NCBI GenBank assembly: GCA_018292915.2
Contig: JACVVK020000039.1
Location: 480,001-544,000, forward strand
Direction of reading: 5' to 3'
Origin: Batillaria attramentaria
Taxonomy: Eukaryota; Mollusca; Gastropoda; Batillariidae
Length of the DNA stretch: 64,000 nucleotides
Shown: positions 23,926 to 35,850 of the stretch, piece after piece
Layout of the letters: every line of letters begins with the position of its first letter
Numbering within the stretch: position 1 is the stretch's first letter
Translations under genes and position numbers: made by a program
Notes under the pieces: generated by a model
Seen by the model: only the letters and a program-made list of their open reading frames with translations
Told to the model about the DNA's origin: nothing
Databases searched by the model: none

Positions 23926-26900
23926 ATGACGTCCCTACTTTGCGTGCCGCGGCCAGGCGGGCAGGTGGCGATTCATGATAGACAACTGGCTGAGACACTG
24001 ACTATTGGTCCAGATGACGTGATTGAAACTACGGTGAGTTCACTGGTAATCAGAAGATACTACAGTGGGAATGCTGGTGTATTTTCCCTGGTAACAAATG
24101 GAGTGCAGACAGCTATAGCAACTACCAAAAATACTTGCCTTTGATGTGAACTGAATATAGGGAAGCTCAGTTGTCTGTAACTGAGATTACAGTATATTTA
24201 AATGGCAGTGTCTCCGTATATATCCGTGCCCCAGGCTAGCTTTATGTTTCTCATACGGTGATACTGTACATCAGTGTCGGCTCATTCAAGTGCAGTTTTG
24301 GTAATCTCCGGGCATGAATGAGACTGACATGCCGCTGTCCAGCTGAAGCTAGGATGGGGGTGGCACAGGGAACAACGTCCTTTATCACTTGGCTTTGTTT
24401 CTGATCCTGTGATCACAAGCACTGACAGAGAAGGTGGCAGTGCTTGTAGTGGCCAAGTCCGTGTTACCTCCGTGGAGAGGAGGTTAGATGGGTGCTAGGC
24501 AGGGAGGGGTGCTAGGCAGGGTGTTAGTCACAAACAAGAGTGCAGGCAAAACCTGTGTCCTGGGAAGCCCCATGTGAACAATGGGCAGCTGTTACAATAA
24601 GCTAGTCTGGGGCAGGGATGGATTTACTCAAATATGCCAATGAGACATTGTCTCCTTGACCAGTCATTTGTATGAGACATTTTCATTTTCTATGAGACAG
24701 TCAAGTTCACCCGCATCACTCTGTCACATGTCTGTGCCGAGAGCCTGTTCCTAAGTGCAGTGACGTTCAGGTTCTGAACGGAAAAGGACCTGTCGATCGC
24801 AGAACTGAGAAAACTGATAACGCGCCAATATTTTTTGCAACTCTTTCGAGCGAGAGTTACTGGCAGCGCGCGGTGAGCGGGATAAGTATAAGCCTCATCA
24901 CTAAAATTAGATCAGTGTAACAGACTCTATGACTGACACAGACAGCGCATCTCTGCTTCGCGCTTGTGATGTCATGTTCGTGCGACATATGACGCATTTT
25001 GCAAAATTTCTATGCGACATTTTATCAAAATATGAGACATAGTCGCACGGCGCGCGAAAAAATCGATCCCTGCTGGGGTACAGATCTATGGTCACATAAC
25101 TGGAGACACTGCGTTTGTATATAACCATACCCAGACTTTCAGAAAACTGAAATAGATAGGACAAAGATAACAGTTTTCAGATTTATTCTGCAGATGTACA
25201 AAAGGACCAGACAATTTAGGCACAGTGACAGAAAAACCAGCACAGTGACATAAAATCCAGCATTGAAATTTTACCTAGCAGCGAGTCCTTTTTTTAATAT
25301 GCAGTTCTGTGAAACTGTTTTGGTTAACAGTTCATGCCCAGGGCAAAATCTGGAAACAAATCAGGGCGTCCCAAGTCATCGCCATCCAATCAAACAACAC
25401 GGCAGCCCTCCATGGATGCTACTAGCTTGATTGATGGGACCATGAAAATGCAGGACTGGCTAAATGAGAAATCAGTCATGGGTCTACAGGTATAGTTATA
25501 AAATACATTTTGTCTCTCCATTGCTATGGAAACAAGGTTACCAGTCAATCAGGCAAGCAGAACAGCAAACTTTATGAATTATATTATTGAAATAAATAAA
25601 TATATTTTTTGGTCAAATTTTTTTGTGTGCAATACAGAACAGGGACAATAAGGACAGTCTTCATCAGTTTATGAACAAGTCAGTAATGAATTTATTGACT
25701 TCAATAATCACTTGAATATTTACAAAGGATTACTGTGTTTGCTTTGGAATTTAGAAGAGAAACACAGAAAGATACTTCAAGCTTAAGGTACAGTTTGTGT
25801 TTGTAAATGACTGAATTGCTATTTCTTTCTTTTTTGTGTGCTAAAGTTGTGCTTGTTTGCAGCATGGTCTGAATGAACGTGCATGAAACAGTGAAACATC
25901 AGGACTTTACAAAGCTCTTTGATTTCAATATTGTTAGACTGAAATGTATATTGAATACACTAAAGAAATTTAAATATGGACAATATTTAAGATCAGGATT
26001 AGAACTTCACAGCTGTTAAAGGTTATTTTTTATTCACTCTGTCAGTACTTTAAGCACTGGCAATTCCATCTATCATTAAACAACAGCAGCAACAGTAAAA
26101 GGATTCAGGATGCCTATGATCTATGATACTTTGTGTATGTTTTTGCCGACTTGTTTATGTTCTCAGTTTTCACAATAATTTAAACACCTTCAGTACTGCC
26201 GCTGATACAGTCTGCCAAGGAATGTCATTAAAATTATGACATAAGAACACAATCAGCGGTATCAGCAGTAGCACTCAAGGGGGGGGGGGGGGGGGGGGGG
26301 GGAGAGGGGGGGTATGAATTGCATGATCCAATTGCAACTGCATGTTTCATACAAACTGATAAACAGACACTTAAGTGTAGGAGTTTGTTTAATTCTCACA
26401 GAAGTCCTCAGTTGAATGAATTCATGTGACATTTTTATTTCAAAATGTTTAAGGAAGCAGATAAATACAACAAGGAAGTGGTATGCTCACCAACTTGAAG
26501 TTTTCAGGGTTTTTTTTTACCTGTTGTGGAAAATTATTTTTCCATCAAGGAGTTCTGTATGATGGAATGAGCTGCATGCACTTACAGCAGAATGTCTTCA
26601 GTAATATGGCATTTACACAGCCATGACTTCCCCAGGGAATTTCATGTCAGACAGTCTGTTGAATTATTCAGATTTTGACATATATACATGTACATGCAAA
26701 GGTAGAGACTTTATTCTTACTAGAAGACAACTTACGTCCTCTGTCTAGGAGAGACGCTGCTGCCTGTTTGTACACGAGATAAATTGTGAATTAAATCCCT
26801 GATTATCTGCTGCACAATCAGGAATTCAGATCTGTTGGAATTATAACAGGATAAATGTGCTGGCTGACCATTTTAACTATTGGATGTTTGTCCTGAATAT

Positions 26901-29900
26901 TGTTCACTGTGAGGCAGAAAATGAATGATGTCTGTCTTGGTCAGAAAGTGATCAGACATTTTGAAAATGATGTCGGACGTGAATATGAAGCTTTGTGCAT
27001 TACTGTCAGACCCATTAATTCCTGTTGAATTGTACTCATGTACTCTAATGCGTTCTGCTGAAGCCATGCTGGACATTTATTTTATTTTATTTTTTTATCT
27101 ATTTATTTTAGAAGCTAGAGCATGCCTGGTTGAATTGTTGTGTTGTGTGGCACTTGACACGTAGCTAATAGCAAGAAAGTAGTCAAAGTGTCATTACAGA
27201 TGAAGACTTAGTTACAGAACGAAAACAAGACAAGTTGACTCACAGACAATGTTGCAATGTTTGATTCACCTCGTTCACGTTTCATTGCTTATCATGTGGG
27301 CGTATGCTATGCATGTTGGATATTACTCTTCTGACTGCAGGGTGTGCAGCCTGCTGTTGACATTTAAATTTTCATTTTGTTTGCCTATTTGTGATGAAAT
27401 AACAAAACTGCTAATGTCTAACAGCTGCATGTACTAAACGCACCAAGCTTTTGTTTGTGGCCAGAAAGAAAGATCTATACTTGCATACTTTGCTTAATTT
27501 AGTAACAATTTACATTGCCACCATACTTACATGAACTTTCAGTTTGTGTGTCTGTGTGTGTTTATACCAGTAACTGTCCAAAAAGCAGATACACCCCTGA
27601 CAATGTACACTTATCTGAACTGAAATTGCTTATCAAGCGCAGAGTTTTCAGGCTTACAGTAATCAGCCTTGGCATGCATGTTCTCACGCAGGAGTACAAA
27701 AGCTGAAAGATAGAATACTGTAATGACAGTTACAGCACCGGGCAGCGCTTACATTAGAACAGAAATGAGTGCCAGTTTGATGTGAGTGCAGTAATTCACT
27801 GGGTTGACTTGCACTAGTCAGGGAGAAGTTTTGGTAATTTGCTGGTTTGTCCCTGAGTGATTTTGTACAATGTATTTCTCTTGGCTGTTTCCTTGAACAG
27901 GATCGCAATGACAAGGAGTCACGAGGCATTCGAGATATGTATACACCCCTTCTGGAAACAGAGCGCACTTTTGTAAAAGTAATTTACTTTTCTATTCTTG
28001 TAGATGATAGCATGCCCAGCATAAATTTGAGTGGTGAGGAATGGTCAGAGTAGGAAGAAATGGCGTTGAAAGCAAAAAAGCAACCTTTGCATGATTCGGT
28101 TTTGCATGACCCAGCTGTTCCATGTAGTACAGTTGTAATAGCTAGCAGATTAAATTGCAAAAGAACTTTTGTTTAGTTTCAGTCTTGAGAGAATGCCCTA
28201 AACTTTGTTGGTATGTGTATCATTTGTCAGCATGAGTCTCTGAGATAAAGGGTATTAGGCTATAGCAGAACAGAATATATAATATGTCAAGTTTTGTTTA
28301 AGAAAAGAAAGGGGTTTTATTTGTCAGTATCTCAGAGACTGATGATGGCATGGTATCTGTTTAACTGGTATGGTGGTGGATGCATGTTCACTGTTCCTTC
28401 CCTACAATCTCTCTTTTGACAGTCTCTGCCTAAGTGGTATGCGGTCCATGTTCTCACACAAGTAGTAGTGGCGCTAACTCACTCTCTTTCTCTGCCGATA
28501 GACCTTCTTTTTTGGATATATTTATCATGTGACCTTTTTGCTTTTGTGCAGAAATATTTTCCAATTTTTCCCCATGTTATTTTATATGTTTTTCTCTCCC
28601 TTATCACAATTTTTACCTCCAAGTGACCGCCCCTGAAGTGGGCTGAACAGTTTTCTGCATTCTGTACTGAGCTGATGCTATGCGTGTATACAGGTCCAGA
28701 AATTCCTTCAACTAAAGCTCAGCTGTACAATGGATAATGACTGTCAACTTTATACAAAGGCTTCTTAGGAAAAAACATCATCCTTAGACCGAATAAGTAA
28801 CTGATGTAGGAGGGAAACTGGAATCCAAGAACTGCCTAAAGGATACCATATAATATGGTATTGTCAGCATTATTGCATTTTAGCAGAATTTGATTTTGAG
28901 AAAAGCTCAGGGGACAATGTAATTATGTGTTACTGAGCTTGATGTAACATCAAGTGTGCGAAAATGGAACGGTGACAACAAAATTTCTAGAATTGAAGAT
29001 AGATCTGTTTCCACCAGTCCATTAGCCCTGTTTAAATTGCTCATTTTTTAAAAATTTTATTTCTTTTATTATTGGTGCTATTAGTTTCTTTTTGGTGTGC
29101 TAGCCTACCTCCCAGCCTACCTCTCTGCATAACTGCTTGATGTTCTCCTTTGCAAGATAGCCCGCTCTCTTTAGTTCTCCATACTAACCCATGTTTGTGA
29201 TGTGCAGCCCACATCTGTCCTGTATTGACTAACACACACACTTTTCCCCCCCTGTCAGAAGGACATGAACAGTTTGCTGGATCGTGAGGATTTCCTCAAC
29301 CTGCGTAAACGAGAACTGCTGCACAAGACCTGGAATGATCAGGTGTACGAACCCATCCGGCGGCAGATATGTCAGAAGCTTGAAGGCCAGGATTGGTCAG
29401 AGGTCAACCGTCGGAGACGAGTGCTTCACAAGCATTATATTGAACACATTAACAGGAGGGTGAGTATTTTATTTTATTTTATTTTGTTTTTGTATCTGAC
29501 AGTTGCTCCTTCATAGGACAGATTGGTATGATCCATGGCCAGCTGCTTTCTTTGAGAAGTGAGACAGGCAAATCATACACATGGAAAATTTGATAACAAT
29601 TAATGGATGTAATCTGAGTTTTGGTATGGCATGGTGTGGTGTGGTGTGGTGTGGTGTGGTATGGGAATTGCTTAGTATGGTACAGTATGGGAATTGCATG
29701 GTATGGTGTGGTTTGGTATGGTATAGGAATTGCATGGTGTGGTTTGGTATGGTATGGGAATTGCATGGTATGGTGTGGTTTGGTATGGTATAGGAATTGC
29801 ATGGTATGGTGTGGTTTGGTATGGTATAGGAATTGCATGGTATGGTGTGGTTTGGTATGGTATGGGAATTGCATGGGAGGGTATGGTACAATATGGTACA

Positions 29901-32900
29901 GCATGGTATGATATGATATGGTAGGCTGTTCCTAAAAACACTGTGGCGCTCCACAGTGCCCAGTTAAGAGCTGGCTTTAGCGTACATGTATATCTGATGA
30001 AGTAGTGGAAGCCTGCTGCTGCTTAGTGCTACTTTCTTACCACACGTTGATTTCTGTTACCACTTTAAAATCTGTACCTCCCCTCATTTACAAAGGTACC
30101 CACCGTTCGGCTAGCGTGGCAGTAACTAAATATGTAAGCTGGAGCTGTTAATCTCATGTTTAAAATGACTTCAAACACAGCCCTTGACCTTGATTTTAAC
30201 TGGTTTCATTGTATGGGCTGTATATTAAAATTGTTTGCTGTTATGTCCACTAAACCAAACTTTCCATTTTTGGAATGTGTTGAATTCTCAGAATAACACT
30301 GTGTTGCATTACCTTACTTTACATGGCTTGTTGTCTAGCTTTGCATTGAGATCGCATGTGTTGTGTTCTTTCGTGTTATTTTCAGGGTCATGTATATCTT
30401 GACACAATGGATAATGGAGAGTATTACGCACAGGCCTTGAATGATGATAGACCTGCTCCTATACCGGTGAGGCTGGCCATTGTGAAGAGAGACTCCAGAT
30501 ACTGACTTTTATGTTCTTCTCATGTCTATCAAGTACTAACGGTAACACATGCACATGACTTGCTGAACAGGACCAGGGCAAACTTTTCAATGGTTGGGTT
30601 AAGCATCATACTGCTAAAGACTTACACACAGTAACACTCTCACTCCTGCTGCCATTGTCACACAGAAGCTGAAATGTACAGCTGTTAACGTGGTGTGGGT
30701 TGCCAAAGACAGTTCTTCCTGATCTCAGAATCTGTCAACAAATTACAGTTCACTGCATGTACTCTCCATTGCATTAAGAGCCCTGATAACGCAAAGTCAG
30801 ACTGTTTTGTTTTGAGCGCATTTGACACGTCTGTTCACAACGAGGAGTTGTCTGTTGTGAAGCTTGGCAATATTGAGCTGAGCTGCTTTAAAGTGACATG
30901 GACACATCAGGAGTGAAAATAGGATTCGGTTGTGAAAATGCCATTCTAAATAAAGAGCTTTGGTATGTAAGGCTCTATTTTATGTAGTGAGGAAAACACA
31001 GCTTCTTAATGGGTGCACTGAAATAGGAACCTGGGCACTAAGGAGGTTTTAGTGAGCGAGACCAGACCATTACACATGCTCATTCTAAAATCACTTTGTA
31101 AACAGTGCTGCATTCTCTTGCATAAGACATCTCCACACAGGAACTGTGTACACAAGCCATACAGATTTCTGCCACTGCATATACATGTAAACAATATGTA
31201 TCAGAATTCGATTTCAGTGGAGTTCCTGAAAAAGTACATGTAACTTATCACCATGCTTTTCATCCCTTGAAATAGAGCATTGTGTACTGTAACCTCCTCC
31301 ACGTTCAGGTTTACACACCCGAGCTGCGAGACCCACTGCTGTCACAAGAACGCGAACGCCTCCGGGAAGACCAGACAATCCTTCGCTGTCAAACTGGGAA
31401 CAAGTACACACTGCGGGACATCAGGGACATCAAACTGCCGCCTCTCCCGCTTGTACCACTGGGCAGACACGGCACCAGCTGCCAGAGGTGGCTAAAAATG
31501 CCACTCGGGGACATCGAAAGCACACTTCGACAGACGAGCAGGTACGGCGGAAGAAACTTTATTTATACACTTTTTTTGGTTGCCTGGGTGCAGTGCTGTG
31601 ATGTGAATTTGATTCTGCAAGAAAGCACCAGTTTCAAGGCCTTCATTGTGCACAGTGCTGCTTATTATCTGCAGTGTCACAGGTTCCTGTGTATCAGTGG
31701 TGTCCATGCCAAACGTCAGCGATCGTCAAATGTGTCAGGACCATGGCAGCCATTCGGGCTACCGCCCTGCACAAAACTGGTAGCCCGAAAAAAATTCTGG
31801 AAGCCGGAGTGGCTGCTAGGTTCTGATTCATCTCAGAATTCCTGCTCGCCATTCGGGCTACCGCTACCGGAGCTTTCACTCGCCCGACGGTACTTTTGGT
31901 AGCGAAAGCGAGCGGGCGAGTGCATTTGACGATCGCTGAAACGTAGTATTTTTGTCTGGAATTTTGGTGTAACTCCATTTTGAGATTAGCATGGAGAAGT
32001 GCACGATGATTTGCGTTGTTCTCAAAATCCAGTTGTGCCAAAATTCCATGAGAACATCAGTGTGCGGTTTGATTATTATTGCACCTTCAAGGTTTGGCAA
32101 GGGCCCTGATCCCGTGAACTATTTTCTTGATGTGGAAATATGCTAGATTATCTCCCATGATGCACAAGCTGATGATACATTCACTGCTTTTCACTTTTCT
32201 TTTCTGTGGTTTATAGCCTCTAAACTGCACGGTTGTGCCCACAATTCCTTCTGTACATATTCTCTTACTTCCTTGCACCTGCCTTAATCACAAGGTGTTC
32301 CTCTTTCTTACTTTCTGACATACTTTAACAGTGCCTTCATTTACAGTTAAGTATGCACGATGTGTGTGCTGTAAACCACCAGTGAATAAATTATAGTTAA
32401 CGATGACCAGTTTACACTACACTTGAAACAAACATGAAACAATCTCTTCACACTGCATTATGTTTTAGAGTCAGAAACCGCAGGTACAAAGTGAAGATGG
32501 CCAAGCAGACACGATAGCATGGTGAAGTTGTAAGATCCAAACCGTGCTAAGTGTAGTGTTGCCTTTAGTCTCAGTCTCAGAATTTGTTAATTGATTATTG
32601 TGGAGTGGGTAGTGCATGAGGTCGGGTAGGACTTTCCAGCTGAAATTAGACTCTTAGTTTGGTGTGCGTTTGTCATTTCGGATGTTGCATTCTAGTCGCT
32701 TACGCTCAGCGATGTTTGAACCTCATATTCCTAGAAGATTAGCATTTCTCTTTTATTTTGTTTGAAATTCGAGTCCAAATTTGTCTCTATACAAAATATT
32801 CTTATACAAAATTGTAGCCTACTAACACTTGTATGTGGTCATTGTGAGTTATCGCAAAGCAGCGTGTTACGCATTCCTGCTTTTACTAAACTGAAGTTAA

Positions 32901-34259
32901 GAAGTTGTGTGTTGCTTTTTGTCCAATTTTCCAATGACTTATCTGCTGTATGGTCTACGTTTTAGTCTACACACCTTGAAATAGCATGAGGTAGGATTAC
33001 TGGCTTCACCATTATGAAAACTGCAGTATATTTGTAGTCTTTGAGACTTAAGTGTGTGCTCTATTGTTGGCTTCCCATAATATTGTCTGTTCTGCTGAAA
33101 GGCATGCATGTGTGCATAGGGGTCACTGTTCATGATATAAAAGCAAACACACCTAACAATAGGCATTTCAGAAAGTACTTGCTGGATTTTGGGTAAGAGC
33201 TAGAGTTTCCACTTTAAGGTTTTGGTTTTTGTTAAAGTCCAAGTAAAACCAAGTCAGCAGATTTTCTGTGAACTGTATTGGCTAAAGCAACCTTGTTTCA
33301 AGTATGGGATGGAAAGTTTATCCGATAATTTGATATTTAAAATGGGCTAGAAAATTGCAGTTACTTGTGTCTGTATCCTTTGTGTCTGTATTGTAATACA
33401 CCCCTTCTATGTGTTTTGGGCAGAGAAGAAAGTGTCCGGCTGGTGAATGAACGTATACGTGTCAGAGAAAAGAATACGAATAAGGTTCTAGACTTCCATG
33501 TGACTGTAGCTGAATTTTGGAAAACTGAAGTATCTTGAATTGTTCCAAGATGCTATTGTTCCAAACGGTGCACTCAAAATTTTGTGTAAACTTCTTTTTT
33601 TAAAAATATTAATGTATGCTCCGCAGGCTGTAAGAGGCATATCATTTTAAGGACAAATGCTTTGATTGTATTGTATTGCAAATTTTGATCCCGTCCAAAC
33701 TAAAACAGATGACTTTCTATACTCTGCTGTTGTCAGTGCTGAATATTCAGCATGAATCCATGAACATCCATGAAATGTACTTGCGGAACACACCTCTCTG
33801 TGCTTCTTTACTCTTCCATCCTCCCTGAGAAGAGCGTTTGACTGGCAGTGCTAGCGTTTGATAGTTCCTTGTTGGAAGCAAAACACATTGTGCTCTATAT
33901 CTTGTAGCACCCATACATGGTCAGAAAAGGACATTCAGGTCCAGCCAACAAACCAACCAGTTCTTACTTCTAGCCCAGAGAGTGCATGTATAGTTGCATG
34001 TTGTTCCACTTTGCCTTACTGTTGTTTTTTTGGCAGGTTGCGCATGCAAGGAAGAGGTACTCACTCTGGGCTAGACTTTAAGAAGTGGGCTGTGATGCCT
34101 TTCGACGCGCGGGTTGTGGACAAAGAGATGCAAACACAGAAGAAGCGGATGTTTGAGGAGAAACCACCATATGGCATCCCCCCGCGTCAAATACCAAAAG
34201 CTCCATTTGATGCCTATAATGAAAACAACAGCAAACATGAACTGTGTGTCAATACATAA
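23926..34259 (+). CDS. FAM228B: FAM228 family protein, 7 exons
   Basis: Exons 23926-24033, 25331-25489, 27901-27978, 29259-29459, 30386-30466, 31309-31541 and 34037-34259 (stop TAA) join with GT-AG junctions and consistent phase to 360 aa. Family landmarks in order: MQDWLNEKSVMGLQ (exon 2), PLLETERTFVK (exon 3), DREDFLNLRKRELLHKTW (exon 4), GHVYLDTMDNGEYY (exon 5), then RDPLLSQE, ILRCQTG, LPLVPLGRHG and WLKMPLGDIE (exon 6). These match vertebrate FAM228A/B closely. The biochemical function is unknown. The start ATG opens the first exon, with A at -3, and splices in phase. The last exon (73 residues, basic then PFDAYNENN) is weakly conserved. AATAAA lies 140 nt after the stop. FAM228A and FAM228B are vertebrate duplicates, so the symbol marks the family rather than strict orthology. 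Confidence 0.93.
24613..25072. mobile_element. Non-autonomous TIR element (element B) in FAM228 intron 1
   Basis: The ends CAGGGATGGATTT and (complement) CAGGGATCGATTT form a 13-bp inverted repeat with one mismatch. CTGGGG is directly repeated on both sides (24607-24612 and 25073-25078). The interior repeats ATGAGACAT several times (near 24640, 24673, 24691 and 25032) and has no open frame of note. It has the same 6-bp duplication length as elements A and D. Confidence 0.7.
26279..26312. repeat. Poly-G tract
   Basis: A run of about 23 G, then AGA and more G, in FAM228 intron 2; a candidate G-quadruplex or assembly-sensitive site. Confidence 0.9.
29620..29930. repeat. 36-bp minisatellite of GGTAT/GGTGT words
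   Basis: GGAATTGC recurs at 29663, 29689, 29726, 29757, 29793, 29829 and 29865, giving mostly 36-bp periods built from TGGTATGGTGTGGTTTGGTA. It lies in FAM228 intron 4, about 160 bp past the donor, and produces long Trp/Tyr/Gly or His/Thr/Ile/Pro artefact frames. Confidence 0.9.
31716..31939. mobile_element. Small MITE in FAM228 intron 6
   Basis: A 17-bp perfect terminal inverted repeat, TCAGCGATCGTCAAATG (31716-31732) with its complement at 31923-31939, is flanked by AACG on both sides (31712-31715 and 31940-31943), an apparent 4-bp target duplication. The interior repeats CATTCGGGCTACCG (31751 and 31851) with a complementary GGTAGCCCGAA, so it can fold. It is non-coding. Confidence 0.72.
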
Positions 34260-34397
34260 ATGTTAATAGAGAAATGTGTATAGAAGAGAAATAGTGGATC
34301 TGTTTTTGTGGATTGGGTATTCTGATTAGCAGGACATAGTGGTGTGTAGAGGGATGACAGACCAGCTTCAGTGCAGATTTTTTTTTTTTTTTTTTTT

Positions 34398-34403
34398 AAT
34401 AAA
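34398..34403 (+). terminator. Candidate polyadenylation signal of FAM228
   Basis: AATAAA 139 nt past the stop codon, following a T run. Confidence 0.5.
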
Positions 34404-35165
34404 TATTAGGACTGAAGTGAATGGGAGACAAGATAAACACATGAGTATTAACCAATTCAGCAAATGAAAACGGCTCGGGGAAAATCTAGCTTGCATGTTC
34501 TTTGTAAATCCAATTTCTGGAAGGTGATTTGGGCCTATGTTCATTTCTCCTGGTTCAACCACTCAGTACAAATCTTACGGTGTGTGTGATGCTTATGCAC
34601 AATATCTAAGCATAATTTAATGTGTGTGGGTAGTTTGTGCCATGATAAATAGTCAAAATACACATGTAAATGATCATGTATTCGGAGTGTACATAAAATA
34701 GAATTTCCTTACACGTCCAGTGTAATAAGGAAATGCCATTTGTACGTGTAGTATAAATATTGTGTAACGTATGATCTCAAGCACGATCACTGTGATAAAA
34801 ATGATGGAATGTGAGCCCACACTGGTGTTCTCTTGCACAGGAATTTCTGACACTGTACTAGCACTATGATGAACATGAAGCCATCGTGATGACACTGCAA
34901 AAGCAATATCGTAACTCAGTTTGAAAGTAATTTTTCAAATCCTTTGGACGTAATGCCTTTTTTTTTTCAGGTGTCACACCGATGGTAGAGATTTGTATAT
35001 GCTTCTGTGCTGCTGATTTGGACAAAATGGCTGTGGCTTCTCAACTGGCCATGCAGTTCATTTCAATGGTCTCAGTTCTACATTTACTTCATTTTTGTTT
35101 TCTTGTTGCCGTTTTTGTTGTTGTGGTAGTGTTGGTGGAGGTGGTGGTGGTGTTTGTGTGTAGCT

Positions 35166-35167
35166 GT

Positions 35168-35199
<32 letters not shown>

Positions 35200-35232
35200 A
35201 AGAGAGAGAGGGGGAGAGAGAGAGAGAGAGAG
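35166..35232. repeat. (TG)n followed by (GA)n
   Basis: Compound dinucleotide tract, TG repeats then GAGAGAAAGAGAGAG, downstream of FAM228. Confidence 0.9.
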
Positions 35233-35527
35233 TTGCATGTACACATGTACTTTGTTGAGCTGTAATGTACATGAAAATCAAAACACAAGTTTGTTGGAGA
35301 TGCATTATATTTGTTATTCCTATTCTTCTTCCAATTAGATGGGTTTTCTGCGTTGTGTTTTTAGTTTTCCTAAGTTTTGTTTGCTTACATCAGACTTGTG
35401 ACCTGAGATTTTTATACTTGTTTAGCAGTGCTTTTGTGTGTTTATTTACACATTGTATGCGTTGTTCACAGCATGCTGAATGGAAATAAGCAATTATGAT
35501 TTTCTCGCTTCCGATGAACGCACGCGC

Positions 35528-35528
<1 letters not shown>

Positions 35529-35561
<33 letters not shown>
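35529..35561. repeat. (GT)n microsatellite
   Basis: Short GT array preceded by CACGCGCGCG. Confidence 0.9.
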
Positions 35562-35564
<3 letters not shown>

Positions 35565-35670
35565 CATATTGGAGGGAGAGACGCTGGTTAGATTGAGAGT
35601 ATGGGGTATGAGACAAACATGCTGAAATTTATGGATTTAGTTTGAGCACTTCTGCATGTAGATCATGCAA

Positions 35671-35850
35671 TTATAAGTTCACTGAGCATCAGGGAATTCC
35701 ATCACCAAACGTGTCTGTGTTGAAGGTCTTAACGCTGGTGCAGCTGCTATATTGGTGGTGCGTTGCAAAGTGGCCAAGGAACAGGGCGCGGACCCCTTGG
35801 CTCATGTTGTGTCATATGGACCCAGGCAGGAGCGTGTGGTGTTCGCTGAA
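35671..35850 (+). pseudogene. Decayed duplicate of ACAT2 exon 7 with part of its upstream intron
   Basis: The stretch matches 42355-42520 of the functional gene. Intron words GTTCACT(G/T)AGCATCAGG and ATTCCATCACCAAAC are shared, then an exon-like part from 35726 reads GLNAGAAAI...CKVAKEQGADPLAHVVS, against GLNDGAAAV...[17 protein letters not shown] in ACAT2. After that a small length difference breaks the frame, although CAGGCAGGAG is still shared. No other ACAT2 exon was found nearby, so this is a fragment of an old partial duplication about 6.7 kb from the parent. It is not functional as a thiolase. Confidence 0.82.

Noticed and set aside
25520..25533. Exact match to the RFX X-box consensus in FAM228 intron 2
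   Set aside because: The consensus is degenerate enough that about eight matches are expected in 64 kb on two strands; kept only as a remark.
29479..29954. Overlapping frames with His/Thr/Ile/Pro or Trp/Tyr/Gly repeats
   Set aside because: Products of the 36-bp minisatellite in FAM228 intron 4.
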